Shown: in pieces, positions 1 through 8,040 of the stretch
How the letters are laid out: each line of letters begins with the position of its first letter
How positions within the stretch are numbered: the stretch's first letter is position 1
Origin: Burkholderia cenocepacia
GTDB taxonomy: Bacteria; Pseudomonadota; Gammaproteobacteria; Burkholderiales; Burkholderiaceae
Reading direction: 5' to 3'
Length of the DNA: 64,000 nucleotides
Assembly: GCF_014211915.1 (NCBI RefSeq)
Contig: NZ_CP060039.1
Location: 3,286,001 to 3,350,000, forward strand
The notes under the pieces: model-generated
Databases searched by the model: none
Told to the model about the DNA's origin: nothing
Seen by the model: only the letters and a program-made list of their open reading frames with translations
Program-made: the position numbers and the translations under genes

Positions 1-142
1 TGAGCAGCATGTCTTCCGCGGCGAGGCTGCTCGCGAATTTCACCTTGTCGTGACGCTCGCCGATCCGCGCGAGCAACGCGTCGAGGCGCTCGACCTTCGC
101 GGCGAGTTCCGGCGTCAGCGCGGGGGCGGTCGCGGTGCTCAT
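1..142 (-). CDS. cysH: phosphoadenylyl-sulfate reductase, N-terminal fragment (runs off window)
   Basis: Only the first 47 codons are inside the window. They read MSTATAPALTPELAAKVERL and continue to SSLAAEDMLL, which matches the start of PAPS/APS reductases, where the SLxAEDM segment helps bind the nucleotide. The enzyme reduces activated sulfate to sulfite, the substrate of the sulfite reductase encoded just upstream. The start codon at 140-142 overlaps the stop of the DUF934 gene (ATGA), so the two are translationally coupled. Identity rests on a short stretch plus strong context (cysI-DUF934-cysH order). Confidence 0.8.
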   Translation of the reverse strand, partial: MSTATAPALTPELAAKVERLDALLARIGERHDKVKFASSLAAEDMLL

Positions 143-678
143 GCGCTCACCTTGGCGGCAGCCGCCTCGCGGCGGCGGAACAGCGGCGCCGGCTCGTCGA
201 ACGCGCCCTGGTAACGCTGCGTGAATTCGGTGAACGCTTTCAGCGCGTCGTGGATGTCCTTGTCGGCACGCACCGCGAACGCGTCGAAGCCGCAACGCGA
301 CATGTACAGCAACTGGTCGCGCAGCACGTCGCCGATCGCGCGCAGCTCGCCGGTCCAGCCATGACGCTCGCGCAGCAGGCGCGCGATGCTGTAGCCGCGG
401 CCGTCCGCGAAGCGCGGGAAGTCGACGGCGATCAGCGAGATCGCGCCGAAGTCGGCCACGAGATCGGCCGGTTCGCTGTCCGGCGCGAGCCACACGCCGA
501 GTTCGTCCTTCGTCTTCGCGGCGACGAGCGCCGCGCGCTCGGCCTGCCACAACGCGAACGGCACCAGCACCTTGCCGGCCGGCAATGCGTCGACCGCGGG
601 CAGCGTACCGTCTTCCGCCGCGCGTACGACCTGCCATGCGTCGTCGATCACTGCGCGGTTCTTGATAATCGAAGCCAT
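139..678 (-). CDS. DUF934 family protein of the sulfite reductase operon
   Basis: A 179-residue protein starting MASIIKNRAV. The ATG at 676-678 is preferred because a GAGGG ribosome site lies about 9 bases upstream; an earlier in-frame TTG would add two residues. DUF934 proteins are almost always encoded between cysI and cysH in beta- and gammaproteobacteria and are annotated as putative oxidoreductases. A role in sulfite reduction, perhaps as a partner of the hemoprotein that lacks a CysJ flavoprotein here, is inferred from context. No cofactor motif is obvious to me. It lies 25 bases after cysI and overlaps cysH by four bases. Confidence 0.82.
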   Translation of the reverse strand: MASIIKNRAVIDDAWQVVRAAEDGTLPAVDALPAGKVLVPFALWQAERAALVAAKTKDELGVWLAPDSEPADLVADFGAISLIAVDFPRFADGRGYSIARLLRERHGWTGELRAIGDVLRDQLLYMSRCGFDAFAVRADKDIHDALKAFTEFTQRYQGAFDEPAPLFRRREAAAAKVSA

Positions 679-703
679 CTGCAAATTCCCTCTACCCGGT
701 TGG

Positions 704-2383
704 TTACGCGTTCACTGCCTGGCGCGCCGCATACACGCGCTCCTTGAACGGCGCGATGCCGATGCGGTCGTACGTGTCGATGAAGCGCTCGCCGTCGATG
801 CGCGCCTCGACGAACGTATCGATCAGCGTCGCGATCACGTCGGGCACTTCTTCCGCCGAGAACGACGGCCCGATCACGCGGCCGAGACGCGCGCCGTTGC
901 GGCCCGTGCCCTGCTCGCCGCCGAGCGACACCTGGTACCACTCGGCGCCGTCCTTGTCGACGCCCAGGATGCCGATGTTGCCGACGTGGTGGTGACCGCA
1001 CGAGTTCATGCAACCGGAAATGTTCAGCGACAGGTCGCCGAGGTCGTACACGTAGTCGAGATCGTCGAAACGCTGCTGGATCGCCAGCGCGATCGGGATC
1101 GACTTCGCGTTCGCGAGCGAGCAGAAGTCGCCGCCCGGGCACGCGATGATGTCGGTCAGCAGGCCGACGTTCGGCGTCGCGAAACCGGCCGCCTTCGCCT
1201 TTTCCCACAGCGCGAACAGGTCGCGCTTCTTCACGTTCGCGAGAATCAGGTTCTGCTCGTGCGACACGCGCAGCTCGCCCAACGAATACGCGTCGGCCCA
1301 GTCGGCGACCAGATCCATCTGCGCGTCGGTCGCGTCGCCCGGGGCCACGCGGTGGTCCTTCAGCGACAGCGTGACGGCCGCATAGCCCGGCACCTTGTGC
1401 GGCGCGACGTTACGCTCGACCCAGCGCGCGAACGCCTTGTTCTCGAGCAGGTGCTGTTCGAACGACGCGTCGGTGTCGGCCAGCTTCTCGTAGACGGGCG
1501 GCTGGAAGTACTGCGACACGCGGTCGATTTCGGCCTGCGTGAGCGTCGACGGGCCATCCTTCAGGTGCTGCCATTCTTCCTCGACCTGCTGCGCGAACTT
1601 CGCCGGCGACAGCGCCTTCACGAGGATCTTGATGCGCGCCTTGTACAGGTTGTCGCGGCGACCGTAACGGTTGTACACGCGCAGCACGGCTTCGCAGTAC
1701 GTGAGCAGGTGCTGCCACGGCAGGTCTTCCTTGATCACCGCGCCGACGATCGGCGTACGGCCGAGGCCGCCGCCCGCGAGGATGCTCGCGACCACCTCGC
1801 CCTGCGCGTTCTTCTTCAGGTACACGCCGAGGTCGTGGATCTGCACGGCCGCGCGGTCGCGCTTCGAGCCCGACACTGCGATCTTGAACTTGCGCGGCAG
1901 CCACGCGAATTCGGGGTGGAACGTCGACCACTGGCGCAGGATCTCGGCCCACGGACGCGGATCGATCTCTTCGTCCTGCGCGACGCCGGCGAACTGGTCG
2001 GCCGTGATGTTGCGGATGCAGTTGCCCGACGTCTGGATGCCATGCATCTGCACCGACGCGAGCTTCGCGAGGATCTCGGGCGTGTCTTCCAGCTCGATCC
2101 AGTTGAACTGGATGTTCGAGCGGGTCGAGAAATGGCCGTAGCCGCGGTCGTGTTCGCGGGCGATGCGCGCCAGCATCCGGAGCTGGTCGCTGCGCAGGTT
2201 GCCGTACGGAATCGCGATGCGGTGCATGTACGCGTGGCGCTGCATGTACAGGCCGTTCTGCAGACGCAGCGGACGGAATTCGTCTTCGCTCAACTCGCCC
2301 GACAGCCGGCGGCGCACCTGATCGCGGTACTGCGCGACTCGCTCGTCGACGATCGTCTGGTCGTATTGGTCGTACTGATACAT
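704..2383 (-). CDS. cysI: sulfite reductase (nitrite/sulfite reductase hemoprotein, beta-component)
   Basis: A 559-residue siroheme/4Fe-4S protein that reduces sulfite to sulfide for cysteine synthesis in the cytoplasm. The two cluster-binding cysteine pairs are visible: CPGGDFC at about residue 414-420 and SGCMNSCGHHH at about 455-465. The N-terminal part carries the ferredoxin-like half domain (RHAYMHRIAIPYGNL, GYGHFSTRSNIQFNW). Length fits the CysI/NirA family. It is first in a minus-strand operon cysI-DUF934-cysH, divergent from cysB across about 214 bases. No flavoprotein subunit gene (cysJ) is adjacent, which is usual in Burkholderia. Confidence 0.95.
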   Translation of the reverse strand: MYQYDQYDQTIVDERVAQYRDQVRRRLSGELSEDEFRPLRLQNGLYMQRHAYMHRIAIPYGNLRSDQLRMLARIAREHDRGYGHFSTRSNIQFNWIELEDTPEILAKLASVQMHGIQTSGNCIRNITADQFAGVAQDEEIDPRPWAEILRQWSTFHPEFAWLPRKFKIAVSGSKRDRAAVQIHDLGVYLKKNAQGEVVASILAGGGLGRTPIVGAVIKEDLPWQHLLTYCEAVLRVYNRYGRRDNLYKARIKILVKALSPAKFAQQVEEEWQHLKDGPSTLTQAEIDRVSQYFQPPVYEKLADTDASFEQHLLENKAFARWVERNVAPHKVPGYAAVTLSLKDHRVAPGDATDAQMDLVADWADAYSLGELRVSHEQNLILANVKKRDLFALWEKAKAAGFATPNVGLLTDIIACPGGDFCSLANAKSIPIALAIQQRFDDLDYVYDLGDLSLNISGCMNSCGHHHVGNIGILGVDKDGAEWYQVSLGGEQGTGRNGARLGRVIGPSFSAEEVPDVIATLIDTFVEARIDGERFIDTYDRIGIAPFKERVYAARQAVNA

Positions 2384-2597
2384 TCGGGGACCCCAGGGTT
2401 TTCGTGGTGACTGCGCGACGTCCTAGCCACGTCGCGCCCGAATCTCCGTTCCGTCGTCATCGCCGCCAACCGCTGCCGGCTGGATTGCTAATGACGAAAA
2501 CAGATATCCATATTTGAAAAACTCCGGTGAATCGTAATAAACTCGCCTTATATTTCAAACGACTAAAAAATTCTGTTGATATGCGGAAGGGTTATAA
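2384..2597. promoter_or_regulatory. divergent cysI / cysB intergenic control region
   Basis: This 214-base spacer separates the divergent cysI operon and cysB. Its cysB-proximal half (about 2485-2595) is clearly AT-rich against the high-GC background and holds runs such as ATATTTGAAAAACT and TTATATTTCAAAC. CysB-type LysR activators bind AT-rich sites upstream of sulfur genes, so the region probably contains the operon promoter and CysB sites. Exact sites cannot be fixed by eye. Confidence 0.5.
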
Positions 2598-3539
2598 ATG
2601 AACCTGCACCAATTTCGCTTCGTGCGCGAGGCCGTCCGGCAGAATTTCAACCTCACCGAGGCCGCCAAGGCGCTCTACACGTCGCAACCGGGGGTGTCGA
2701 AGGCGATCATCGAGCTCGAGGACGAGCTGGGCGTCGAGATCTTCACGCGGCACGGCAAGCGCGTGCGCTCGCTCACCGAGCCGGGCCGGATCATTCTCGC
2801 GTCGGTCGAGCGAATTCTCCAGGAAGTGGAAAGCCTTAAAAGGGTCGGGAAGGATTATGCAGCGCAGGACCAGGGCAACCTGACCATCGCGGCGACCCAC
2901 ACGCAGGCCCGCTACTCACTGCCGGCCGCGATCGCCGAGTTCAAGAAGCGCTTTCCGAAGGTGCACCTGTCGATCCTGCAAGGCAGCCCGACGCAGGTGG
3001 CCGAGATGGTGATCCACGACCAGGCCGATCTCGCGATCGCCACCGAGGCGATCTCCGACTACAAGGAGCTCGTGTCGCTGCCCTGCTTCCAGTGGCATCA
3101 CGCGGCCGTCGTGCCGGCCGACCATCCGCTGCTCGAACGCAAGCCGGTCACGCTCGACGATCTCGCTCAATACCCGCTGATCACCTACGACGACGCGTTC
3201 GCGGGCCGCAAGAAGATCAACCATGCGTTCGCGCTGCGCGGGCTGTCGCCGGACATCGTGCTCGAGGCGATCGACGCCGACGTGATCAAGACCTATGTCG
3301 AACTCGGCCTCGGCGTCGGCATCATGGCCGACATCGCGTTCAATCCCGAGCGCGACCGCGGCCTGCGGCTGATCCCGGTCGGCCACCTGTTCGGCAGCAA
3401 CGTGACGCGCGTCGCGCTCAAGCAGGGTGCCTACCTGCGCAGCTATGTGTATACGCTCGTCGAACTGCTGTCGCCCACGCTGAACCGCAAGCTGATCGAG
3501 CAGGCGCTCAAGGGCGAAGCCGAATCGTACGAGCTTTGA
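2598..3539 (+). CDS. cysB: LysR-type regulator of sulfur assimilation, CysB
   Basis: A 313-residue LysR-family activator. The N-terminal winged helix-turn-helix is clear (MNLHQFRFVREAVRQNFNLT, then EAAKALYTSQPGVSKAIIEL at about residues 20-40), followed by the effector-binding domain with the CysB/Cbl-like segments TTHTQARY (as TIAATHTQARYSLP, about residue 97-110) and the GVGIMAD loop near residue 235. CysB senses N-acetylserine or O-acetylserine and activates cys genes. Its position divergent from cysI, length and sequence fit CysB well. The ATG at 2598 follows a GGAAGGG ribosome site. Confidence 0.93.
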   Translation: MNLHQFRFVREAVRQNFNLTEAAKALYTSQPGVSKAIIELEDELGVEIFTRHGKRVRSLTEPGRIILASVERILQEVESLKRVGKDYAAQDQGNLTIAATHTQARYSLPAAIAEFKKRFPKVHLSILQGSPTQVAEMVIHDQADLAIATEAISDYKELVSLPCFQWHHAAVVPADHPLLERKPVTLDDLAQYPLITYDDAFAGRKKINHAFALRGLSPDIVLEAIDADVIKTYVELGLGVGIMADIAFNPERDRGLRLIPVGHLFGSNVTRVALKQGAYLRSYVYTLVELLSPTLNRKLIEQALKGEAESYEL

Positions 3540-3557
3540 CGGACAGGTATGAACGCC

Positions 3558-3580
3558 GGGGTGCACATTGCGCCCCTTTT
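3558..3580 (+). terminator. rho-independent terminator after cysB
   Basis: GGGGTGC and GCGCCCC arms (one G.T pair) flank a five-base loop and are followed directly by TTTT. The hairpin starts 18 bases after the cysB stop and lies before the next gene. Confidence 0.65.
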
Positions 3581-3609
3581 CGTTGCCCGACGGAGATGGA
3601 GATTCCCGC

Positions 3610-4767
3610 ATGACGCTTCCTGCCCTGTTGTGCCGCGCCGCCGGCGCCGCCCTCGTGCTGGCCTGCGCGGCCGCGCATGCCGACCTGAAGGTCGGCGTCG
3701 ACCTGTCGTCGACCGGCCCGGCCGCCGCGATCGGCATCACGAGCAAGAACGCGATCCTGATGTGGCCGAAGACGATCGCCGGGCAACCCGTGCAGGTCAC
3801 GGTGCTCGACGACGCGTCCGACCCGGGCGCGGCGGTACGCAACATCCGCAAGCTGGTCGACGAGGATCACGTCGACGTCGTGGTCGGCCCGAACATCACG
3901 CCGGCCGCGCTCGCGGCGCTCGACGCAGTGGCCGCCGCGCAGACGCCGATGATCACGCTGGTCGGCTCGGGCTCGATCGTCGAGCCGCAGGAAGGCGCGC
4001 GGACCTGGGCGTTCAAGATGGCGCAGAGCGACCGCGCGATGGCCGACGTGATGACCCGCTACATGGCCAACCACGGCGTGAAGACGGTCGGCTTCATCGG
4101 CTTCGCGGACAGCTACGGCGACAGCTGGCTCAACGAATTCACGCGCTTCGCGGACCTGCGCAAGATCCGCGTGATCGCGACCGAGCGCTTCAACCGCACC
4201 GACGCGAGCGTCACCGGCCAGGCGCTGAAACTGATCGCGGCGAAGCCGGACGCGATCCTGATCGCGGGCGCCGGTACGCCGACCGTACTGCCGCAGCGCA
4301 CGCTGATCGAGCGCGGCTACAAGGGCCCGATCTACCAGACGCACGGGATTGCGACGCCGGAATTCATCAAGCTCGGCGGCAAGGATGTGGACGGGACGCT
4401 GTTCCCGACCCAGCCGGTGGTCGTCGCCCGCACGCTGCCGGCCGACCACCCGGCCCGCCAGGCCGCGCTCGCGTTCGTCGACGCGTACGAGGCGAAATAC
4501 GGCGCCGGCACGGTCACGCAGTTCGCGGGCGATGCGGCGGGCGTGTACCCGCGCCTCGCCGATGCGGTCGGCCGCGCGCTGAAAGCGGCGCAACCCGGCA
4601 CGCCCGCGTTCCGCGCGGCGCTGCGCCGCGAGCTCGAACGCGCGCACGAGCTCGTCGTGCCGAACGGCGTCGTCAATACCAGCGACAAGGATCACGTGGG
4701 GCTCGACCAGCGCGCGAGCGTGATGGGGATCGTGAAGCAGGGCCGGTTCGTGTACCTGAGCCAGTAG
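3610..4767 (+). CDS. ABC transporter substrate-binding protein, branched-chain amino acid type
   Basis: A 385-residue periplasmic binding protein of the Leu/Ile/Val type (Peripla_BP_6). The start at 3610 is chosen because it follows GGAGATGGAG and begins a good Sec signal peptide (MTLPALLCRAAGAALVLACA, cleavage after AAAHA near residue 23). The mature part begins DLKVGVDLSSTGPAAAIG, typical of the family, and carries VDVVVGPNITPAALA and GFADSYGDSWLNEF. No permease or ATPase gene is next to it, so it is an orphan binding protein. The ligand cannot be read from sequence: amino acids, amides or aromatic acids are possible. A GC hairpin without a T-run follows it at about 4771-4793. Confidence 0.85.
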   Translation: MTLPALLCRAAGAALVLACAAAHADLKVGVDLSSTGPAAAIGITSKNAILMWPKTIAGQPVQVTVLDDASDPGAAVRNIRKLVDEDHVDVVVGPNITPAALAALDAVAAAQTPMITLVGSGSIVEPQEGARTWAFKMAQSDRAMADVMTRYMANHGVKTVGFIGFADSYGDSWLNEFTRFADLRKIRVIATERFNRTDASVTGQALKLIAAKPDAILIAGAGTPTVLPQRTLIERGYKGPIYQTHGIATPEFIKLGGKDVDGTLFPTQPVVVARTLPADHPARQAALAFVDAYEAKYGAGTVTQFAGDAAGVYPRLADAVGRALKAAQPGTPAFRAALRRELERAHELVVPNGVVNTSDKDHVGLDQRASVMGIVKQGRFVYLSQ

Positions 4768-4792
4768 CAGAAGCAGCCGGTCGCCGGGCTGC

Positions 4793-4821
4793 TTGCCCGG
4801 TGCCCGGTTTTCCGCCATAAT
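4793..4821 (+). promoter_or_regulatory. candidate sigma-70 promoter for tRNA-Leu
   Basis: TTGCCC at 4793-4798 and CATAAT at 4816-4821 are spaced by 17 bases and lie 48 bases before the tRNA. This is the best promoter-like pair in the gap. Confidence 0.5.
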
Positions 4822-4869
4822 CCGCGTTTCGCCGCGCACAATCTGCATCGGGCGCGCGGCCAGGATCAA

Positions 4870-4954
4870 GCCCAGGTGGTGAAATTGGTAGACGCAGGGG
4901 ACTCAAAATCCCCCGCCGCAAGGCGTGCCGGTTCGATTCCGGCCCTGGGCACCA
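4870..4954 (+). tRNA. tRNA-Leu, anticodon CAA
   Basis: An 85-base class II tRNA with encoded CCA. The acceptor stem pairs GCCCAGG with CCTGGGC, followed by A and CCA. The D-arm (TGGTGAAATTGGTAGACGC) is typical of tRNA-Leu. The anticodon stem GGGGA/TCCCC closes the loop CTCAAAA, giving anticodon CAA, which reads UUG. A long variable arm (CGCCGCAAGGCG) and the T-loop GGTTCGATTCC complete the fold. Confidence 0.96.
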
Positions 4955-4986
4955 GAATTTCGCAGCGTCATGCGCTGCAACTGTCG

Positions 4987-5022
4987 AAACCCGCGCAAGC
5001 TCGCCGCTTCGCGGGTTTTTTG
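4987..5022 (+). terminator. rho-independent terminator after tRNA-Leu
   Basis: AACCCGCG (4988-4995) pairs with CGCGGGTT (5010-5017) across a 14-base loop and is followed by a T-run. It sits about 35 bases after the tRNA. Confidence 0.75.
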
Positions 5023-5101
5023 TTGTCGCGCCGCGTTCGCCGCAACAGGTGGCCCGCTCCGGTAGTCCAAGCATCAGGGAATGCCGACCATGGAGGCGCC
5101 C

Positions 5102-5269
5102 ATGTCCATGCGCACGATTTCATGCCGGATCTGCCGCGGGGTGCTCGCCACCGTGCTGGCGCTTATGCTCGGCGGGTGCGACATACTGAGCGCGCCGCCC
5201 GTACCCGACTGGCCCGGGCCGCAGGCGCCCTATCCGTTCCCGGACAACGTTCCCCATCGCACCGAATGA
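5102..5269 (+). CDS. small putative lipoprotein (55 aa)
   Basis: A 55-residue protein starting MSMRTISCRICRGVLATVLA. Its hydrophobic segment runs into the lipobox LMLGGC near residue 26, so the mature form would be a roughly 30-residue proline-rich lipopeptide (CDILSAPPVPDWPGPQAPYP and on). The start at 5102 is favoured by GGAGG at 5092-5096; an upstream ATG at 5081 has poor spacing. Small proline-rich lipoproteins like this are common and uncharacterised in Burkholderia. No function is claimed. Confidence 0.55.
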   Translation: MSMRTISCRICRGVLATVLALMLGGCDILSAPPVPDWPGPQAPYPFPDNVPHRTE

Positions 5270-5304
5270 CCCGACGGCCGCCGTTCGCCGTGCAGATACT
5301 CAAC

Positions 5305-6207
5305 TCAGGCCATCAACTCGCGGACGAAGTCGAGAAACACCCTAACCTTGGCCGAAACGAGATTCGACGCGTGGTGATACGCATAAAGCGGAAAAGTCTC
5401 GTCGGCCCACTCGGGCAACAACTGAACCAACCGCCCGTCGGCGAGGATCTCCCGCGCATAGAGCCCCAGCAGTTGCGCGATGCCGACGCCGCCCAGGCAC
5501 GCGCCGAGCAGCCCGCCCGTATCGTTGACGGTCAACCTGCCGGCGACGTCGACCGGCACCACTTCCTTGCCGCGATGAAACTCCCATTCGTACGGTCGCC
5601 CCGTCACCGGATCGCGGATCAGCACGCAACGATGCCCGTCCGCGAGATCGCGCGGATGACGCGGTTCGCCATGACGCGCGACGTAGGCCGCCGATGCGCA
5701 GGTCAGCACACGCGTCTCGAGCAGCAGTCGCGCACGATACGACGACGGCTCCGGGATACCGAAGCGCACGGCCACGTCGAAGCCGTCGGCGACGAGGTCG
5801 CCCATCCGGTCCCGCACGCTGATCTCGACCGACAGATCGGGAAAGCGGTCGAGAAATTCCGCCATCCGCGGCGCCAGCACGTAGTGGCCGAACGTACCGT
5901 CCACATTGACCCTCAGCCGCCCTCTCACGCGCGCCTTCGACTGGCCGGCGTCGAGCGCCGCCTCCTCGATGCCGGCCAGCAGCGGCGCGACCGCCTCGTA
6001 AAAGCGTCGCCCTTCGTCGGTCAACGTGATCGCGCGGGCCGTCCGGTTGAAGATCCGGATGCCGACCCGCTCTTCCAGCCGGGCGACGGCGCGGCTCACC
6101 GCCGGTTGAGTCAGCCCCATCGCCTCGCCCGCCCGCGCGAAGGTGCCGGCCTCGATCACCGCGGAGAGCACACCGATACCGCTGAGCAGCCTGCTGTCGA
6201 ATCCCAT
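5305..6207 (-). CDS. LysR family transcriptional regulator
   Basis: A 300-residue LysR regulator. The helix-turn-helix is at about residues 18-40 (AGTFARAGEAMGLTQPAVSR, then AVARLEERVGIRIFNRT). The C-terminal ligand domain is of the large CrgA/DsdC-like group that often controls oxidoreductases. It is divergent from the dehydrogenase gene at 6328, with a 120-base AT-rich spacer, so that gene and the next are its likely targets. The effector is unknown. Confidence 0.9.
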   Translation of the reverse strand: MGFDSRLLSGIGVLSAVIEAGTFARAGEAMGLTQPAVSRAVARLEERVGIRIFNRTARAITLTDEGRRFYEAVAPLLAGIEEAALDAGQSKARVRGRLRVNVDGTFGHYVLAPRMAEFLDRFPDLSVEISVRDRMGDLVADGFDVAVRFGIPEPSSYRARLLLETRVLTCASAAYVARHGEPRHPRDLADGHRCVLIRDPVTGRPYEWEFHRGKEVVPVDVAGRLTVNDTGGLLGACLGGVGIAQLLGLYAREILADGRLVQLLPEWADETFPLYAYHHASNLVSAKVRVFLDFVRELMA

Positions 6208-6327
6208 GAGACATACTTTTAGTCATTCATCTACTGATCATTATTCATTATTTTTATTTATCGAGGAAGCCTACAGTTGTCCTGTCGCCGGATCGAACGG
6301 CATTCATCCAGTCATCAGGAGCAGGAC
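6208..6327. promoter_or_regulatory. divergent LysR / SDR control region
   Basis: A 120-base spacer between divergent genes, strongly AT-rich from about 6210 to 6265, with repeated TCATT units (TCATTCATC, TGATCATTATTCATTATT). It probably holds the LysR binding sites and both promoters. No single operator can be fixed by eye. Confidence 0.4.
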
Positions 6328-7065
6328 ATGAGCACATCGGAACAGGTCGCCCTCGTCACGGGTTCGTCGCGCGGCATCGGCGCGGAAATCGCCCGCCAAC
6401 TCGCCCGGGACGGATTCCGGGTCGTCGTCAACTATGCCGGGAGCGCCGGCCCGGCCCGCGAAGTGGTCGACGCGATCGTCGCCGACGGCGGCCATGCGGT
6501 CGCGGTGCAGGCGAACGTCGCCGACCCGGCGGCCGTGGCCGCGCTGTTCGACACCGCGCAACAAGCATTCGGCGGTCTGGATGTGGTGGTCAATTCCGCG
6601 GGCGTGATGAAGCTCGCGACCATCGCCGACTGCGACGATGCGCTGTTCGACGAAACGCTCGCCATCAACGTGAAGGGCACCTTCAACGTCTGCCGCGAAG
6701 CGGCCAGGCGGGTGCGCGACGGCGGACGCATCATCAACCTGTCGACCAGCGTGATCGGCATGCGCATGCCGACTTACGGCGTGTACGTCGCCAGCAAGGC
6801 GGCGGTCGAAAGTCTCACGCAGGTGCTTGCGCAGGAAATGCGCGGGCGCGGCGTCCGCGTGAATGCCGTCGCGCCCGGGCCGGTCGCGACCGAGCTGTTC
6901 CTGCAGGGCAAGAGCCCGGAACTCGTCGAGCGGCTCGCGAAGCTGAACCCGCTCGAGCGGCTCGGCCAGCCCGACGACATCGCGCGCGTCGTCGCGTTCC
7001 TCGCCGGCCCGGACGGTGCGTGGATCAACGGCCAGATCCTGCGCGCCAACGGCGGCATGTGCTGA
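6328..7065 (+). CDS. short-chain dehydrogenase/reductase, classical SDR
   Basis: A 245-residue NAD(P)-dependent oxidoreductase. The glycine motif TGSSRGIG is at residues 11-18, the NSAG variant of NNAG near residue 89, and the catalytic Ser plus YVASK (YxxxK) around residues 139-156. The C-terminus ends in the usual WINGQILRANGGMC. The start at 6328 follows CAGGAGCAGG. The acidic-pocket residues that would fix the coenzyme are not decisive and the substrate is unknown. It is followed 44 bases later by a second SDR, so the two are probably co-transcribed under the divergent LysR regulator. Confidence 0.9.
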   Translation: MSTSEQVALVTGSSRGIGAEIARQLARDGFRVVVNYAGSAGPAREVVDAIVADGGHAVAVQANVADPAAVAALFDTAQQAFGGLDVVVNSAGVMKLATIADCDDALFDETLAINVKGTFNVCREAARRVRDGGRIINLSTSVIGMRMPTYGVYVASKAAVESLTQVLAQEMRGRGVRVNAVAPGPVATELFLQGKSPELVERLAKLNPLERLGQPDDIARVVAFLAGPDGAWINGQILRANGGMC

Positions 7066-7109
7066 CGAACCCCTCGCCGCCACCTCATCTTTCTGCCAGG
7101 AGATCGCTC

Positions 7110-8009
7110 ATGAAGGAAGTCGTCCTCGTCACCGGCGCGTCCAGCGGCTTCGGCCTGCTGACGGCCCAGGCGCTCGCGCGCGCCGGTCAAACGGTCTATG
7201 CATCGATGCGCGAGCGCGCCGGGCGCAACGCGCCGCGCGCCGCCGCCGTCGCGGCCTATGCGCAGGAACACGGCGTCGACCTGCGCAGCCTCGAACTCGA
7301 CGTCGGCGACGACGCATCGGTCGACGCCGCCATCGAGCGCGTGATCACCGACAACGGCCGTCTGGACGTCGTCGTCCACAACGCCGGCCACATGGTGTTC
7401 GGGCCGGCCGAAGCCTTCACGCCGGAGCAGCTTGCGCAGCTCTACGACGTCAACGTCGTGTCGACCCAGCGCGTGAACCGCGCGGCGCTGCCGCACCTGC
7501 GCCGCCAAGGCCGCGGCCTGCTCGTGTGGGTGTCGTCCTCGTCGGCGCGCGGCGGCACCCCGCCGTTCCTCGCGCCCTACTTCGCCGCGAAAGCCGCGAT
7601 GGACTCGCTCGCGGTGTCCTACGCCGCCGAACTCGCCCGCTGGGGCATCGAAACGTCGATCGTCGTGCCGGGCGCGTTCACCCGAGGCACGAATCACTTC
7701 CTCCATGCGGGCAAGCCGGCCGATACCGCCGTGCAGGCTGCCTACGACAGCGGGCCGTACGCGGGCGTCGCCGATCAGGCGTTGACCGGCCTCGCCGCGC
7801 TCGAACCGGCGGACGCCGACGCCGGCGCCGTCGCCACGGCGATTGCCGAGCTCGTCGCGGCGCCGGCCGGCAAGCGCCCCTACCGCGTGTTCGTCGACCC
7901 GTCGCAGGACGGCGCCGAGGAAGTGTTCCGCATCGGCGATCGCATCCGCCGCGAGATGTTCCGGAACATCGGGCTCGCCGATCTGCTCGCGCCGCGTGTC
8001 GGCGGCTGA
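7110..8009 (+). CDS. short-chain dehydrogenase/reductase (second SDR of the pair)
   Basis: A 299-residue SDR with TGASSGFG at residues 8-15, HNAGHM (NNAG position) near residue 91 and YFAAK (YxxxK) near residue 157, preceded by the catalytic serines of WVSSSSARG. It is longer than the usual 250 residues because of a C-terminal extension (FVDPSQDGAEEVFRIGDRIR). It begins at 7110 after CCAGGAGA. Family members act on ketones, aldehydes or lipid-like substrates; the substrate here is unknown. It is convergent with the hydrolase gene at 8041. Confidence 0.88.
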   Translation: MKEVVLVTGASSGFGLLTAQALARAGQTVYASMRERAGRNAPRAAAVAAYAQEHGVDLRSLELDVGDDASVDAAIERVITDNGRLDVVVHNAGHMVFGPAEAFTPEQLAQLYDVNVVSTQRVNRAALPHLRRQGRGLLVWVSSSSARGGTPPFLAPYFAAKAAMDSLAVSYAAELARWGIETSIVVPGAFTRGTNHFLHAGKPADTAVQAAYDSGPYAGVADQALTGLAALEPADADAGAVATAIAELVAAPAGKRPYRVFVDPSQDGAEEVFRIGDRIRREMFRNIGLADLLAPRVGG

Positions 8010-8015
8010 TTTCTT

Positions 8016-8040
8016 CGCGCGCCGGGCCGGCCGGCGCGCG
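8016..8040. repeat. GC hairpin between convergent genes
   Basis: CGCGCGCCGG (8016-8025) and CCGGCGCGCG (8031-8040) form a perfect 10-bp stem with a five-base loop, filling the gap between two convergent genes. There is no T-run on either strand, so it may be a weak or factor-assisted terminator. Confidence 0.4.

Noticed and set aside
4768..4793. Terminator after the orphan binding protein
   Set aside because: AAGCAGCC / GGCTGCTT can pair, but no T-run follows, so it was not listed as a terminator.
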